Positions 50,901-63,750 of a DNA stretch of 64,000 nt are shown here, piece after piece; the stretch's first letter is position 1; the number at the start of each line of letters is the position of its first letter. The stretch is taken from positions 173,329-237,328 of the forward strand of contig WBMZ01002995.1 of NCBI GenBank assembly GCA_013400975.1, read 5' to 3'. The DNA is from Atrichornis clamosus. Lineage: Eukaryota; Chordata; Aves; Passeriformes; Menuridae. The notes beneath the pieces are model-generated. The model worked only from the letters and a program-made list of their open reading frames with translations, made no database searches and was not told the origin of the DNA. Both the position numbers and the translations under genes were made by a program.

Positions 50901-51412
50901 TTTTTTTTTTCCTCTCCTTTTTATGTTTTTATCCTTGGAATGATTTCTGGAGATGTTTACCAGTAAGTGTGATTTTTTAAATGAAATATCATTCCTTCCT
51001 CAGTAGCTTGAAAATTTTAGCTAATATATATCACAAAAACATTCTTTCCTCCCAGTTTTTTCTTAGCAATTCTTGCTGATATTTACAAAGTTTTTGTTCA
51101 TGGACTACAGGTATCATTTTTAGTATTCTGACTTTTAATAAGCTGAATAAAAAATTGGGAGTGATCATTGTGGAGACAGCAGATTTCAGTTATGAGTAAG
51201 TGAGTTGCTGGAAGGGTGAAATCTTAGTCACAGTGAAGAAGTCCTCTAGATGTCTTCGTTCCAGTTTGGGGTATATACCAACGACTCACTGTGATAAAAA
51301 ATTGGACTGTCTTGAATGTCTACAGGCATGGGAGCGCCATGGTGCCGTCTGCTGGCTAGCTGGTGACCACAAGCACCAGGCAGCTGCCCGCATGGGGGGG
51401 GGAGATGGAGGC

Positions 51413-51894
51413 TGTCGCGGCGCAGGAGGGCAGGTGAAACTCCAGCCTGGGTTTGCCTCGCCCACCGATGGAAAAGGTGCGCGGAGGAGGCAGGAACAAG
51501 GTGGAGGGGGGTCTCTGTAAAAAGGAGCAGGTTTAATGGAGATCTAAAAATGGGTGTGAAGAACTGAAGAACTGATTTTACATCGGGTTTTATACCCCTA
51601 CAGAATGGGAGGGGAAAGCACCAGGGTCCAATGGGGTGAAGGTCCAGGGGCGGAGATAAGGTGGGGTGACATGGGGAGAACCAATTGGGGGAGGAGAGGG
51701 GAGGAGAAAGGGAACCAGAGCCAATGGNGGAGAGGGGAGGAGAAAGGGAGCCAGAGCCAGTGGGACGTCGAGGGAGAAGGGACTTTCCAGGGAACTTTCC
51801 AGGGAACTTTCCAGAACCGGGGCAGGGTAATTAACATAACCGACAATGAAGATTAACATAAAGGGGTGTACTCCAACCAGGAGATAAACCATTA
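51413..51894 (-). mobile_element. Endogenous retrovirus-type LTR with tandem enhancer motifs
   Basis: A GC-rich block in AT-rich DNA. On the minus strand it runs from TGTAATGGTTTATCTCC to CCGCGACA (TG...CA). It has a TATA box (TATAAAACCC, 51585-51594) and a downstream ATTAAA. The upstream (U3) part holds tandem repeats of about 38 bp (around 51688-51760) and of 12 bp (51779-51812), with several CCAAT boxes. One base is unresolved (N at 51727). No target duplication or primer-binding site was identified, so the boundaries are tentative. No viral coding sequence was recognised. Confidence 0.65.
51585..51594 (-). promoter_or_regulatory. TATA box of the LTR
   Basis: TATAAAACCC on the minus strand lies between the repeat-rich U3-like part and a downstream ATTAAA, which fixes the likely orientation of the LTR. 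Confidence 0.5.
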
Positions 51895-54800
51895 CATTAA
51901 CTTAAGAGGAGAACTGAGGCAAAACCATAGGATACACCAAAGGGGGGAGAATCTTGCAGCAGTGGCAGATTTAACGCATCGCAATATGGGAGCTCATTAA
52001 AAAAAAAATATAGATGCTTTTAAGAGTATACATAAAAATGCCCCAAAGTCTGAATGAAAAAAGAATATCCTAATTAGGATCAAGAACACTATATCTTCTC
52101 ACAAAGTCAGAAATATACTCCACAAAACCAATATATATTTCTGTCAGACACTGAAAGAGAATAATGTTTCACTAATTTGGCTGAATCCACCGCTTCTTTC
52201 CACTTCCTTCTAACCAAATAATTTATGTCAAATTTGACAGCTTTCTATATTATGATCTTGAACACCTTCCAAAATCTGTTGGCAGATAATAAATTTTAAG
52301 TCAAGTCTGATTCTGAAGGTTTTTTTTACCTGATAAATGTTTGTACCTCTGAGTATGAAAAGTTCTAAAGGTATGACATTTGTGAAGAAAAAGGAGAAAA
52401 TAGCTATTAAAAATCATTCTTCATGTAGCTATATGTTAAAAAAGCATCTGCTGTTTATGCTACCATGTGGGTAGACTTTCAAAAGAGATGTCTTTTTTTT
52501 CAGAAAGAGAAAGGCTTTGGAAAACCTTATAGGGGTAGTGCTTTTGCTTTGTTGTGAGTATCTGATAACTGAGTTATGATTGCACTTCTTTTGCAACAGG
52601 AACGTGTGACAAGTTATGTGGTTGGTCTCCTGACCATTTCCCAGTGTCTAAACCTCAGGCAGCTGGCTGTAGGTGGGAGTTTTCAAGGCTGAAGGTAAAG
52701 CCTTAAGGTTGTTTTGGTTTGGTTTTCTATTTTTTTCCCCTGGGTGTACTGTTTCCCTCTCTACTAGAAGAAAAAAGGATAGGATATAGGAAAAATGAGT
52801 TATTGCTAAATTTCATAACTTGCAGTCTGGACTAAATTCAGCTGAATACTAGCTGATGTCAATTTTGAACCTAGAGCCTGTTGTAAACAAAAACCATACA
52901 AAATCTGGACTCACTCTTTTAGTGCTCATTAAGTTCTGCTGTGCCTGAACTGAAGAGTGGTTTACAGCTTCATAACCTGATTAATGTCTGCAGAAAGTCC
53001 AAGTAGTATTTTGGTGGAATATTATTGACAGTATCTGATATGTGTTCTATGGATGCAGTAAGTTAAGGCACATAATGTTCAAATCACTTGTTCAAGCCCA
53101 TTTAAAATGTCACAGGGAAAAATAGAATAAAATTCAGAAATAGAGAGTCCCATCTTTTACTAAATAAGCCGAATTACCTTTGATTAGGGAAGAAAGAGTA
53201 CCCTCAAAACAGATTTCTTTTTTCTGGATTGCTTAATCATAATGTGTGCAGTCTTTAATAAAACTGAAAGATGTTAATTTTGTATGCTTTTGTATCTTAA
53301 GATTTCAGTAAAAACAGTAAAGGTGTATGCTGAATACAGGGTGAACGGTTCAACTGAAAGCTTGCTAATGAGGCTTAATTCAGGATATTCTGTTAGCTTC
53401 CTATTTGTAAAGTCTTTCTCTGTTCTTTTTACCACTTAGCTGACAATCTTCCTTTGTTAACCTTGACTAGATATTAATAAAAAATAAAATGTGGCTTAGA
53501 AATGTACACCCTGTGATAATTCAAGCCTGCAGTGAGACATGCCTTCAGCAAGCGAAGAAAGATCTGACTTCATTTGCTCTGATCAACAATGACTGAATCC
53601 AATGTGGTTTGGGGCCTAATTAGATGATTGTTAATTGCTTAATGTGTTAAGGAAAAGTTAGTGAGACATAAGAGAATCTTCTGTTGCTGATTTTAAAGCC
53701 CATGAGTAATCCTCAAGATTAGCAGTGGGACTATGGTTGACTCAGCTCTATGTAGTATCTACAAACCCATTAGCAAAGCAAGAAGCTGATGAATTATTCT
53801 GGTGAGAACTCAAGGGGAAAGTGATTTCCTCTGTCATTAGTCAAGACAGAGCAATGAATATGGCCTTTCTTTTATTAGGTGTTCCTGGTGTACTGCAGGT
53901 TTCCTCTGTCATCTTCTGCTTCAATGTCTGCTTAGTGCTTACTCTGCCAGCCAGACAGCAGCTAGAAAACATGTAGACTTCAACTCCAGTTAAAGCTGAG
54001 AGCAATTTTAATGCACTGGATAATTTGCAAGGCAGAAGGAACTAAAACAAAGGTAAGTTAAGGCTGTGGGTAATCCAGCAGGTGTGGCAGAATCTTGTCT
54101 TGACTGGGAACTTGGATGGAGAAAGGGATGGATTAGAGGAGCAGAGCCACTGCTCCAAGCAGAAAATGTTTTTTTGTCCATCCTTGGATACAGGCTTCTG
54201 TAGGGTGAGTATTCCCACAGTGACATTTAAGGAAGCAGAACAGAGTATATCTTAAAGAGGAACATTTTTTTAATTCCTTTTCTCATTTTGGAGGCAGAGA
54301 TGCATAAGGGTTTCCAGAACTGAGAGGCAGGAGAAAAATGAGTTGGGATCAAAAAATCATTACCTTATGTAATGCCTGACCTTTTCACGTTGTTTCTAAG
54401 TAAGTCGTAATTATAGTCTGACTTACAAAAAAAAAGAACTGTTTGAAAGAGAAAATAGCTGAATTCTGATGTTTGGAAATGTCAAAAAATGATGTATTTG
54501 ATGACCTCAAAACGTTTATTTCAATGTTTTTATTATTTTACTAGAATTAAATACTTTTTGTAATGCACATCATTATAAAAATACTTATAATAAATAGGTC
54601 GGGTTTTTTTAAGATCTTGGAGTATGTTCTACGTGTGAAAGACAATGTATATTCTTTTGCTGTAGAGATCATAACAAAACACCACTGTTATTTGCAAATT
54701 AAGAGCAGGCATACAGATGCTAATGTTCAAGTTGCACTACTTGAAATCAGCATGTATTTGGATCAGCTGATTTATGTAATGAGCTGAAAATGAACTGATT

Positions 54801-56846
54801 TAACTTGTGTGCCAGTATAGGGCAATATGGCCTGTTGGTGACCTTGCAGAGCTGGTAAATGGCATGTTTTTATTTGTCGGAAGAAATGTACGTACTAACC
54901 TACTGTGTTCATATAAAGGAAGCAAATTTTGGCGTTTCCATAGTCATTTTTAGTAGTACTTAACTGTAAATGTAAAGGATTTTGCTGTTTCTTCTGTTGT
55001 AATTTCTTCTCAGCAAGCATCAATTGAAAAATATAATTTAAGAGTTCCTACTGCAAAAGATATTAATTTTCATAATATTTGGTGTTTTGTCCACTATGGA
55101 AAAGTTTCACTGTGAAGAGTTTTACAATTAAGACAGTTATAGCTGCAATTTTCAGTTCAGTCCAGCCAGTATCACAAACTACAAATCCAAATTCAAGACT
55201 TTCCACAGGCTCCTGTAAGAGCAGAACTTCATCAGCCTATATTTACCTACTCCTCACTTATCCTATTGGAAACAACCCAGTACTTGAGCAAATAGCTTCT
55301 TGTTTGTCTATCAGTATGGATTGTAATACAATCTGGTTTTTCCAATTCTTCCACCTTCTGTTCTGAAGCATGGATTGCTGTAAGCCATCATCTGGTTTTT
55401 CTAGCTTTCTAAACTTGCCTTGCTTGAAACTTATATGAAGAAACAATTTTTCATTGTGCTTACCACTCTAATACATGTAACCTTGACCAAAACCATTAGA
55501 TTTATTGTGCTCTCAGCAGCTGTTTCATCTGAACTGCACTTTCCCAGAGATCACTCTCAGGTTGCTTCTATTACATGTGAAAAAAAGAACAGAGAAGTTC
55601 ATGCAATGAAGCAGTTCAAATGTCAAAACATATTTTTGAAAGGCAATTGTATCTGATTATTCACAGAGTTCATGATCATGCTGTGGCCAGCAGTGTGAAA
55701 AAGGTACTGAGGTTAATAGTTTTCTCCAGATTATACAAGATAAACAATTCAGATGTCTCTGGGAAACAGTCCTTTGTGGCTGTCTGTTTCAATAAGCTTT
55801 CAAAACAATGGCCCAAGTCTGTTTTGGACACCAGAAAGTCCTCAATTTTACTGCCAATTGAGAAAAATCCAATACATCAGGATAAAACACCCTTGAGACC
55901 CATTGCTGGCTGACAAAGCTGTTAGTGTCTATTTGGAGCAGAAACACCTGGTCTGTTTTGGTTTTTAAATGCAAAGCACTGAAAGCATAGAAAAGAAATT
56001 TAGGTGCTCAGCATTGTGTGAAGGCAGGCCCATCAGAAGTCTGTGGAATCACTAATGGCTTGAGTCACCAAACACAAAATATGGGACTTGAGAGAAGGTC
56101 TCGGTAGTCACAAAACCTGATTCTCAAAAAAAGTTTAAGAAGACTCCGTGTCTAATAGATCAAACAAAAAATGGAAAGGCGTTGGACAACAGAGATGATC
56201 AGTGCAGTTGTGCAGCAAAAGAAACACATAAAGACTCGTACTCCAGACTTGTCTATACAAAAGCAGGCTCTCTTTCCTCACCAAATTCCTTAGCTATATG
56301 TGTCACTGACCATGAACGTCATTGCAGTATTTCTTTCTAATTCTAGAATTGCTTTATATAGATATTAGTGGTGTAATGCTACCAGGGGCCACTTAAAGAG
56401 CAAACTATTTTCTTAGATGCTATAGACAGAAATACTTATTCCCATTATCATGTGACTAAGAGCAGCATGAGCTGTGGACCTTATACAAATGCAGTGGGTT
56501 CTTCTGTAGGTGTGTGGGAGCTTTGGCCTCATCAGGACCTAGAAGGATATCCACTGACACTCTCTAATGGCTAAAAAAATGTCTAACTTGCCTTGGTTTA
56601 CTGGTTCAACTCTTCCTTGAATCTGATTAGCTGCTTTCTTCCTAGCTGCACTGTGGAACAAAAAGAGTTGTGATGCCAAATTTAAAGACTAACTGAAGTA
56701 GTTTGTTTATACTGGAGCACTATTGTATTTGTAAACCCCGCAGAACATATTAAATAGACAGCTGTAGTCCAAAATCCCATGCACTCTTTCAGTCACATCC
56801 TGGAGAAGATGTTTCTTAATTGTCATGGAATGATAAGCAGTGACAC
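51895..56846. other. Intergenic, no gene seen
   Basis: AT-rich unique-looking DNA. The segment at about 53520-53690 is dense in TAAT/ATTA-type motifs and might be conserved non-coding sequence, but this cannot be tested here. Confidence 0.65.
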
Positions 56847-57062
56847 ATTTCACTAAATCAGATTGCTCAGAGCCTCATCCAAACTGTCCTCAAACATTTC
56901 CAGGGATGGGGGATCCACAGCTCCTCTGGGCAACCTGTTCCAGGGTCTTACCAACCTCAGAGTGAGGATTTTCTTCCAAATATCTAAATCTACCCTCTTT
57001 CAGTTTAAAGTGATTCCCCCTTGTACTCCCACTACATGCTCTTTCAAACCTGGTGTGATCAG
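56847..57062 (-). mobile_element. CR1 LINE fragment
   Basis: A reverse-complement CR1 3' region: CACTAAATCAGATTGCTCAG, CATTTCCAGGGATGGGGGAT, CTCTGGGCAACCTGTTCCAG and TCTACCCTCTTTCAGTTTAA. It lacks the terminal repeat at its left end. Confidence 0.9.
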
Positions 57063-58194
57063 TTAATAACAAAGTTATGATCGTTCATCTCTTCAGTTAT
57101 GTGCTACAGGTGTCAACATAATGTGTGTGTGTGTGGGGGGAGGGGGTTGTGCTTTCTGACATGTACCAGTGGAGACATCTTAGAAATTATAAGCCATTCT
57201 GAGTCTTAAGGGAAATCAGTGTTTTAATCTTACACTTCTTAGAAAATAGTGAATGTTTATTTAAAATTCCTCACAGAAATTTAAGCAAATAAATATCTGA
57301 AATGCTCCATAAAAAAGAGCAGAGATGACAGGATTTCAGTTGCATGTAGGCAAATTATTTCTGTGTGTGTAATGACTGCCTAAACAAATAGGCACTTGAG
57401 GGTGCAAGTGATATTTATATATGGTAATGTCTTGTTATCTACCAAGTCACGTGTCTTGCATGAGTAAGTGCTTTTTGTGTAGGAGCATATTTGTGTAACC
57501 TCTGTGTACAGCTTTTTCTCAGCCTTCTCATTTTCCACTTCTATTAGAAAGTAGAGAAAAGGCAGAAGGAAGCATCAGAGGTGCAGGTTCTGCAAAGCAC
57601 TGAGGAGTCAGGGCTCTCTGTAAGGACTGTCTGTCTCCACTCAGGACAGCATTATCATCCCAGGTCTGCATCTACATTGTATTCCTGCTTATTAAACAAT
57701 ATTCTCCAGCCTTCCTATCGGTTCTGAGCAATTGGAGCTTCAATGTATATTTTGCTTGAAGAGCTCTTGCTCTAGCATTCCACTACACATGGACTACCTA
57801 GATGCTCTGGAATAAATCTAGTCCACGCAATGTACCCCTTGCACACAATAGAATACAGGTTCTTAGTCATGAAACAGATCAAAAGTTGATCTGTAATGAG
57901 GTTCTCTCATCTGAAGAAAAAATTTTAATAATTTTGATTTTAATGCTTTTCAACACATATAGTTTCAAATAAAATCAAGTCAAGTAACAAGCCCTCAAGT
58001 GGGTCATAACACATACAGAGCAGGAGAAAAGTGGGGAGTGGGCAGGTGTGGTGGTGATTCTCCTGTTCAGTAAAGGAACATCTGATGGTGAGCAGCAGGT
58101 GCTAACTCCCACGCTTTTAAACCTTTTCTTTCATAATGGGCCAAATCTATAACCTTCATTCAAAGAGTAGAATTAACTGAGTGATGCTGTTGTA
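57063..58194. other. Intergenic between two CR1 copies
   Basis: It contains the (TG)n-G run at 57122 and nothing else that I recognise. Confidence 0.7.
57122..57134 (+). repeat. Short (TG)n microsatellite followed by a G-run
   Basis: About six TG units are followed directly by GGGGGGAGGGGG (57135-57146). Confidence 0.9.
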
Positions 58195-58883
58195 CTTCAG
58201 GTCTGAGGAGAAGGAGCTGGGGGTCCTGGTGGACACTAAGCTGTCCATGAGCCAGCAGTGCCCTTGTGGCCAAGGAAGCCAGTGTTATCCTGGGGTGTGT
58301 TGGGATGAGCATTGACAGTAGGTCAAGGGAGATGATCCTGCCCCTCTACCTCTATTCAGCCCTGGTGAGGCACATCTGGAGTGCTGTGTCCCGTTCTGGG
58401 CACATCAGTGCAAAAGAGACCTGGAGCTCCCGGAGCACATCCAGCAGAGGGCAACAAAGATGATTAAGGGACTTGAGCATCTTTCATATGAGAAAAGGCT
58501 GCAGGAGCTGGGACTGTTCAGCCTCGAGAAGAGATGGCTGAGAGAGGACCATATCAATGTCTGTCAGTGTCTGAACAGGTGTGCCAAGAGGGTGGATCCA
58601 GGCTTGTCTTGGTGGTGCCAAGCAACAGGAAAAGTAAAAAATGGGCAGAAACTGATGCACAGACAGAAACTGAATATAAGGAAGAACTTCTTGACTGTCG
58701 GGGTGACCACACACTGGAACAGATTGTCCAGACAGGGTGTGAAGTCTCCCTCATTGGAGATATTCAAGAACCATCCGGATGCAATGCTGTGCCATGTTCT
58801 CTAGGATGACCCTGCTTGAGCAGAGAGATTGAACCAGATGACCCACTGTGGTCCCTTCCAAGCTTACCCATTCCATGATCCTG
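58195..58883 (+). mobile_element. CR1 LINE: ORF2 C-terminal remnant and 3' UTR
   Basis: This is the longest CR1 copy in the window, about 690 bp. It begins with the end of the reverse transcriptase ORF (KELGVLVDTKLSMSQQ, a frameshift, then SRSREMILPLY). It continues in an open stretch at 58460-58804 that retains the CR1 ORF2 C-terminus (MIKGLEHLSYEKRLQELGLF, then NIRKNFLTVGVTTHWNRL). It ends at CCATTCCATGATCCTG. It is frameshifted and 5' truncated, so inactive. Confidence 0.92.
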
Positions 58884-61800
58884 TTACGAGTAATGTAGTC
58901 TTCCATCCTGAAGGGAAAGTCTGCTGTAGTTTGAAAATTGCATCTCGCATTAAATTACTACAAATTAATGAAGAGTGTAACTTCAGACTCAAACAAGTAA
59001 AGTATGTCCTGAGACTGTTCAGTAATCTGTGCTGATTTTTACCTGCATGGGCCTATCTCTCTCTCCCTGCCTCTCTCTTGTCTTAGTGATATTAACACCT
59101 TTCTTGATGTGTTATATCCTGTGCTTGTAAGCTTTCTAAGAAAGCTCTGGACCCAGTGTGCCTTCTGGTGGTAAACTGCTCTGTTCTCAGAACACTTCCT
59201 GTGGTTCAGCATACCTTCTAGGAAGACAGCATTATAAAGCATGTATGCAAGAGCTTTTATCCAGAAATTGTACTGAGTAGTAAAGTTTCCACATCCATCT
59301 TGAGTCTGCAGTGTTGCTGTAGAAGTTGAACTGAAGGAAATGAGTCTGCCTAAAAGGGATTCTTCAGTCTTGCGGAGAAATCCTGTTTAATTTGAATGTT
59401 GACCATGGCTTGGTGCCAGTACATTGAACTATGTTGCAGTTCAATGAAGTACAAAACAGGACCTCAGCTGTATGAAATTGCTCTGGCCTCTTCCACTGCA
59501 ATGTTCTAAGAAAACTGACTTTGGAGGGAAACTAATTAGTACAAAGACTTGTTGGAGGCTGTCTTCTCTCATCTATTAGAGCTTTTCAAGGTGTGCTTCT
59601 CCAAGAAGGGGCAGCTGTTCTCACTGCAGGAACCATTTCCTTCCAGAAGACATCTGCAGAGAAAGGTATTGCAGGCCTATGAACCAGGTTCTGTTGCAAT
59701 GTTTCATCTTCCCAGGTGCTTCATAGTACAGCCAACAGAGTGAACAGCCTCAGAATAAAGAATACCTTAAAATATCTTTTATTTTATAACTATCCAGGGA
59801 AACCTCCTGGTGATGTGCATTGTGGATGTGTTTAAGCAGAGCAGTTAATCTTTATGTTCTCAGGAATTGTTTAAGAAGTACTTATCTGGAAGAACTGCTA
59901 CATCAACTGATTATGTAATGCCTACAAAGGTAATTGACAGCTTCATTTTAATTAGTCATATCTTAAATTTATGTTTCAAAATAAATGTAGTAATTACTAC
60001 ATTACAGTTTTTTCCCTCTTTACATAGCCTCTAAGAAGCTTGATTGAAAAATTACTACTTGTGACAGCCAACAACTTGATATTTGTAGGCATGTAGGAGA
60101 TTCAGGATTAATTCTGTACCTGAAGGGCCTTGGTGACCTGAATCAGTCCTAGGTAAGTAAACCAGTTTCTGGGCTATTTAGAAGGTTCTTGGAAAGTTTG
60201 TTTTGGGGGCTTGAGGCTGAAGAATATTTGATGTCACTTGGGATGAAGGAGAGGAGCTCCTGTTGGCTCTGCAGCAGGATAGCTTGCAGATACCTTCCTG
60301 CCTTTCACAGGACAGATTCTTCTCTTGCCTAACTTATCTAATGATTCTAAAATGCTGGCATCTCTGAGATGAAATTTTTGTCTATTCACAATGATAAGAA
60401 ACCCACTACTAGATCTTGGTAGCAGTTTTTACACAACGACTTGGAGTAAGTTTTTTTTGCCTTTGAGATACAATTTCTGACAGCTTACAATAAATCTCAG
60501 AGAATTGAATGCTTATATTCCTGCAGAGGTCTCATACTATTCATCTTAGGAAGCATGAGTTTGTAATTTTGAACTTTATAGCCTCTGCTTTATCCATCCA
60601 GACTCTGTGAAACTCAGGAATGCAAAAATGTTGGCCTTTCTATGATGCCAAGACATAAGAGTGTCTAACTGGGAAGATTAAATAACATGGATTTAATGGA
60701 GAGAAGCATCTGAGTTGAACTTGTTCATATTTAAGACACTGCATTTGACTTGTTACCATGCCTTGTTTTAAACACGCTTCCTAAGTATTTGCCACTGAAG
60801 TTTTATTCAGCCTCAAGTGAAGTTAACAGCACATAGAATTCTAAGGATCGTTTTTAACCTTTATGTTAACATTTCATTGCTGCTCGATGAAGCCTCCACC
60901 CAGTGGCAAATATTTGCTTGTAACAATTCAAGATCAAATCCTAAATCATTATAGCAGGCCTGGAATCAGTGCACAGCTGGAATGTGAGCATCATGGAAAT
61001 GTATGTGCTGGTGGCAGAGGGAGCCAGGAGGCTGCTGCTGGCTTCTCAGCAGCCCACTTTTTATCCAGGCATACCAGAAATCTGGGGACTGCTCTCTGAA
61101 TTTTCTATTTGAAAATGTATGAGCACTTGAGACTATGTGATTGGGAGACTAGAATTCCTCTCTCTCTCCCAAACACTTTGCTTTAATGCACCACACCAAT
61201 ACTACTTGAATACCAGAGACTGGTACTTCATTTTTTGCATCCTAGTAAAATGAATTATTCCTGTGCTTGATTTAATTTCCTTGTCTCCTAACCTTCAAGC
61301 AGTACAAGAAAAAGTTGATAGTGTTTACTATGTAGGGAGAAAAGAGGGATTTATGTTGATGGAGAAAGTCTTGAGCCACTCTTCTGACAGAAAACAAGAA
61401 AACACATTTCAAAAAAAATTCAGTTTCATAGTTTAATAAATATTTACATATACCACATTAACATAAGTTTCTAACAATAGTAAAATATATCTTGAACATT
61501 TGACTTAATTTCCTTGGATGTTCATTGAGTTGAACTATCCCAAACAAATCTGCAACAGCTTCCCCACCTGAATATAATTTCCTTCTATCTTGTTACATTC
61601 CTTGCTTCATTTTACAAAAGAAACATCTAGCTGGAGAGTGGGTGAAGGCAGACTGAAATCTATCTTCTAATATTTTGGCCAGTGAGACATCTGCTACTGA
61701 TATAATTTGAACATATTTGAATTTAGTAATTTGTCTACACTGGAATTTAAATATCTGTTTTCCTTGACATCAAACCTTGCACTATGTGATAAAATATACA

Positions 61801-63750
61801 GTCAATAATTGTGCTGGTTTTCAGGATTTTATCTTCTTTGTCCTCCACTATTCAGTTTCATTTGAAACAGGATTCTACTACTGATAACCTTGACTACAAG
61901 CAAAACCTCCCACTTAGGCCTTTGTGAAGTGTGACTAGTGACATCAGCTTTAATTTAAAGTTCAACTGAGGAGAAAATTCTACTTTCTAGTGGAAACTGA
62001 AGGTAGTATCTGATTTTCCTTGCTGTTAATAGCACCACAAACTGTGTTAGTCTAGTCTTTATGTAGTAAAGTTTTGAATTTTCCAGTAGCTGACAGATGA
62101 TGCTTTCATGGTCATCTGTTTAATCTCAGAGCTTTGTTAAACTAGGCAAATGACATTGCAAAAATCTTTCTGTAATGAAAGTGGACTATTAATTGCTACA
62201 ACAGCAATCTGTTACCTGATTGTTAATAAATGCCAGCATGCTGTGGTGACACCTTGTTAGGTATGATGCAATGCTGTATACAGCAATTACCAACCCTCCA
62301 CTTACTTTTTCACCAGCTGGGACCCAGCTGGGGGTATGTTTTGCTACTGTTTTCCCAGGAAGAGAGTCAATATCTTGCCATCAACCAGGCTTTCTCTGAT
62401 CTCCTCTCAAGCAATTGGATGTAGAAAGAGCTGCGTGCTACTGTCAGTCTGAGTGAGAGAAAGCAACTGCTTACTGGAATTGCTGGCCCAGGAAATTATG
62501 ATTCAAAACTAATAAATACCTAGAACAGATTGCATCAGCTTTGAACCTGGTCATACAACATCAATCAGCTTGTCCTTTACGTAGCTTAAGAATGCACATT
62601 TTAAGAATAGTTTCTGGGATATACTTGCAGAAGCTCAACCAGTGATTGATTAAGACCCTACCACAGTCTTATCAGCCATACAAAGAGTGGGATGAAACCA
62701 GACCCCACCAGAGAGGTCTCACAGAGGGTTGACTGCACCCCTCACAAATGCCACCACCCCTTCAATGCTGAAACGAAATACATGCAATTCATCTGCAAAG
62801 TAACATCAAGGTCAAGAACATGGACTAACTTGATTCAGTGAACAGCTGATTAGCAGTTTATGCTCATTCTATCTGAAAGTGCCTAAATAGAGAATCTCAC
62901 CAACAAAACACTGGGGGTGAGGAAAAATCCTAGATTTATAATTCTCAAGGCTATAAGCTGAGATTCCATCAGGTGGGCCACAGAAGAGGTAGCCCATGCT
63001 AATATATAGTGTGAGGAGACTGCACTATGCTTTTGTTGTCTTTCTCTTATTAATAAAATGGCTATTTTCCATGTGTTCAGGCTGCCTGCAAACACTGCCT
63101 CTTGTCTCTTGACCTATCCTGTGAAATATTGCCTTGTGGTGGTATTGTAAATACGGGTGTTGTGAACAGTTACCCAATGTACAATGGTTTAACAGGTACC
63201 ATTGCATTCACTACCAGTGCTATAATCCCTTCCCCATGATGCAGCTTTCCCTTTCAGATTTAAAATCCAATAATCATATTATGAGTATTGTTTCCAAACT
63301 TAATTGGTTTAATTTAGTTAGTTTCTCATTAGCTCTGGATCCGGACCTTGCTGCAGTACTGACTCTGCTATGCTTCATTTAATTATATTTAGTGCAATCT
63401 TTTTGTTTCCCCAGAGGCTAAATAAACCTGTGGCCAAAGACTCAAAATGAATACAGAGGGCTATTCTCAGACTCTGTGCTTTCAGGCAGGTGTAGAAGAA
63501 CTAAACTTAAAGCATGTGTTGCATCTACTCTTTAGTTCTGTGTCTCTCCATACTACCACATGACCTCCATAGCCTGGCAGCAGGAAGCCAACCCAATTTA
63601 AAATTAAGAAATGGCTCTTTCTCTCTATACAGCTAATAACCTGATTTTGTACCTGTTTTGGGTGTCCTACCTTCCTTTGCACCTGGTCTTTCTACATTCA
63701 GATGCTTGTTTTAATGAAGACATGAGTTTTGTTTGAAACATCTGCAGAGA
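58884..63750. other. Intergenic, no gene seen
   Basis: AT-rich, with only short open frames and no recognisable domain, RNA gene or mobile element before the LTR at 63751. Confidence 0.7.

Larger units (their letters stand above)
45331..51412. other. Intergenic, no gene seen
   Basis: AT-rich, with the inverted repeat at 46110 and the CR1 piece at 47868. Open frames at 48082-48447 (plus) and 48870-49367 (minus) lack any domain, splice context or codon signal that I can recognise. Confidence 0.7.

Noticed and set aside
51200..51892. Open frames on both strands around the N
   Set aside because: They are low-complexity translations of LTR tandem repeats.
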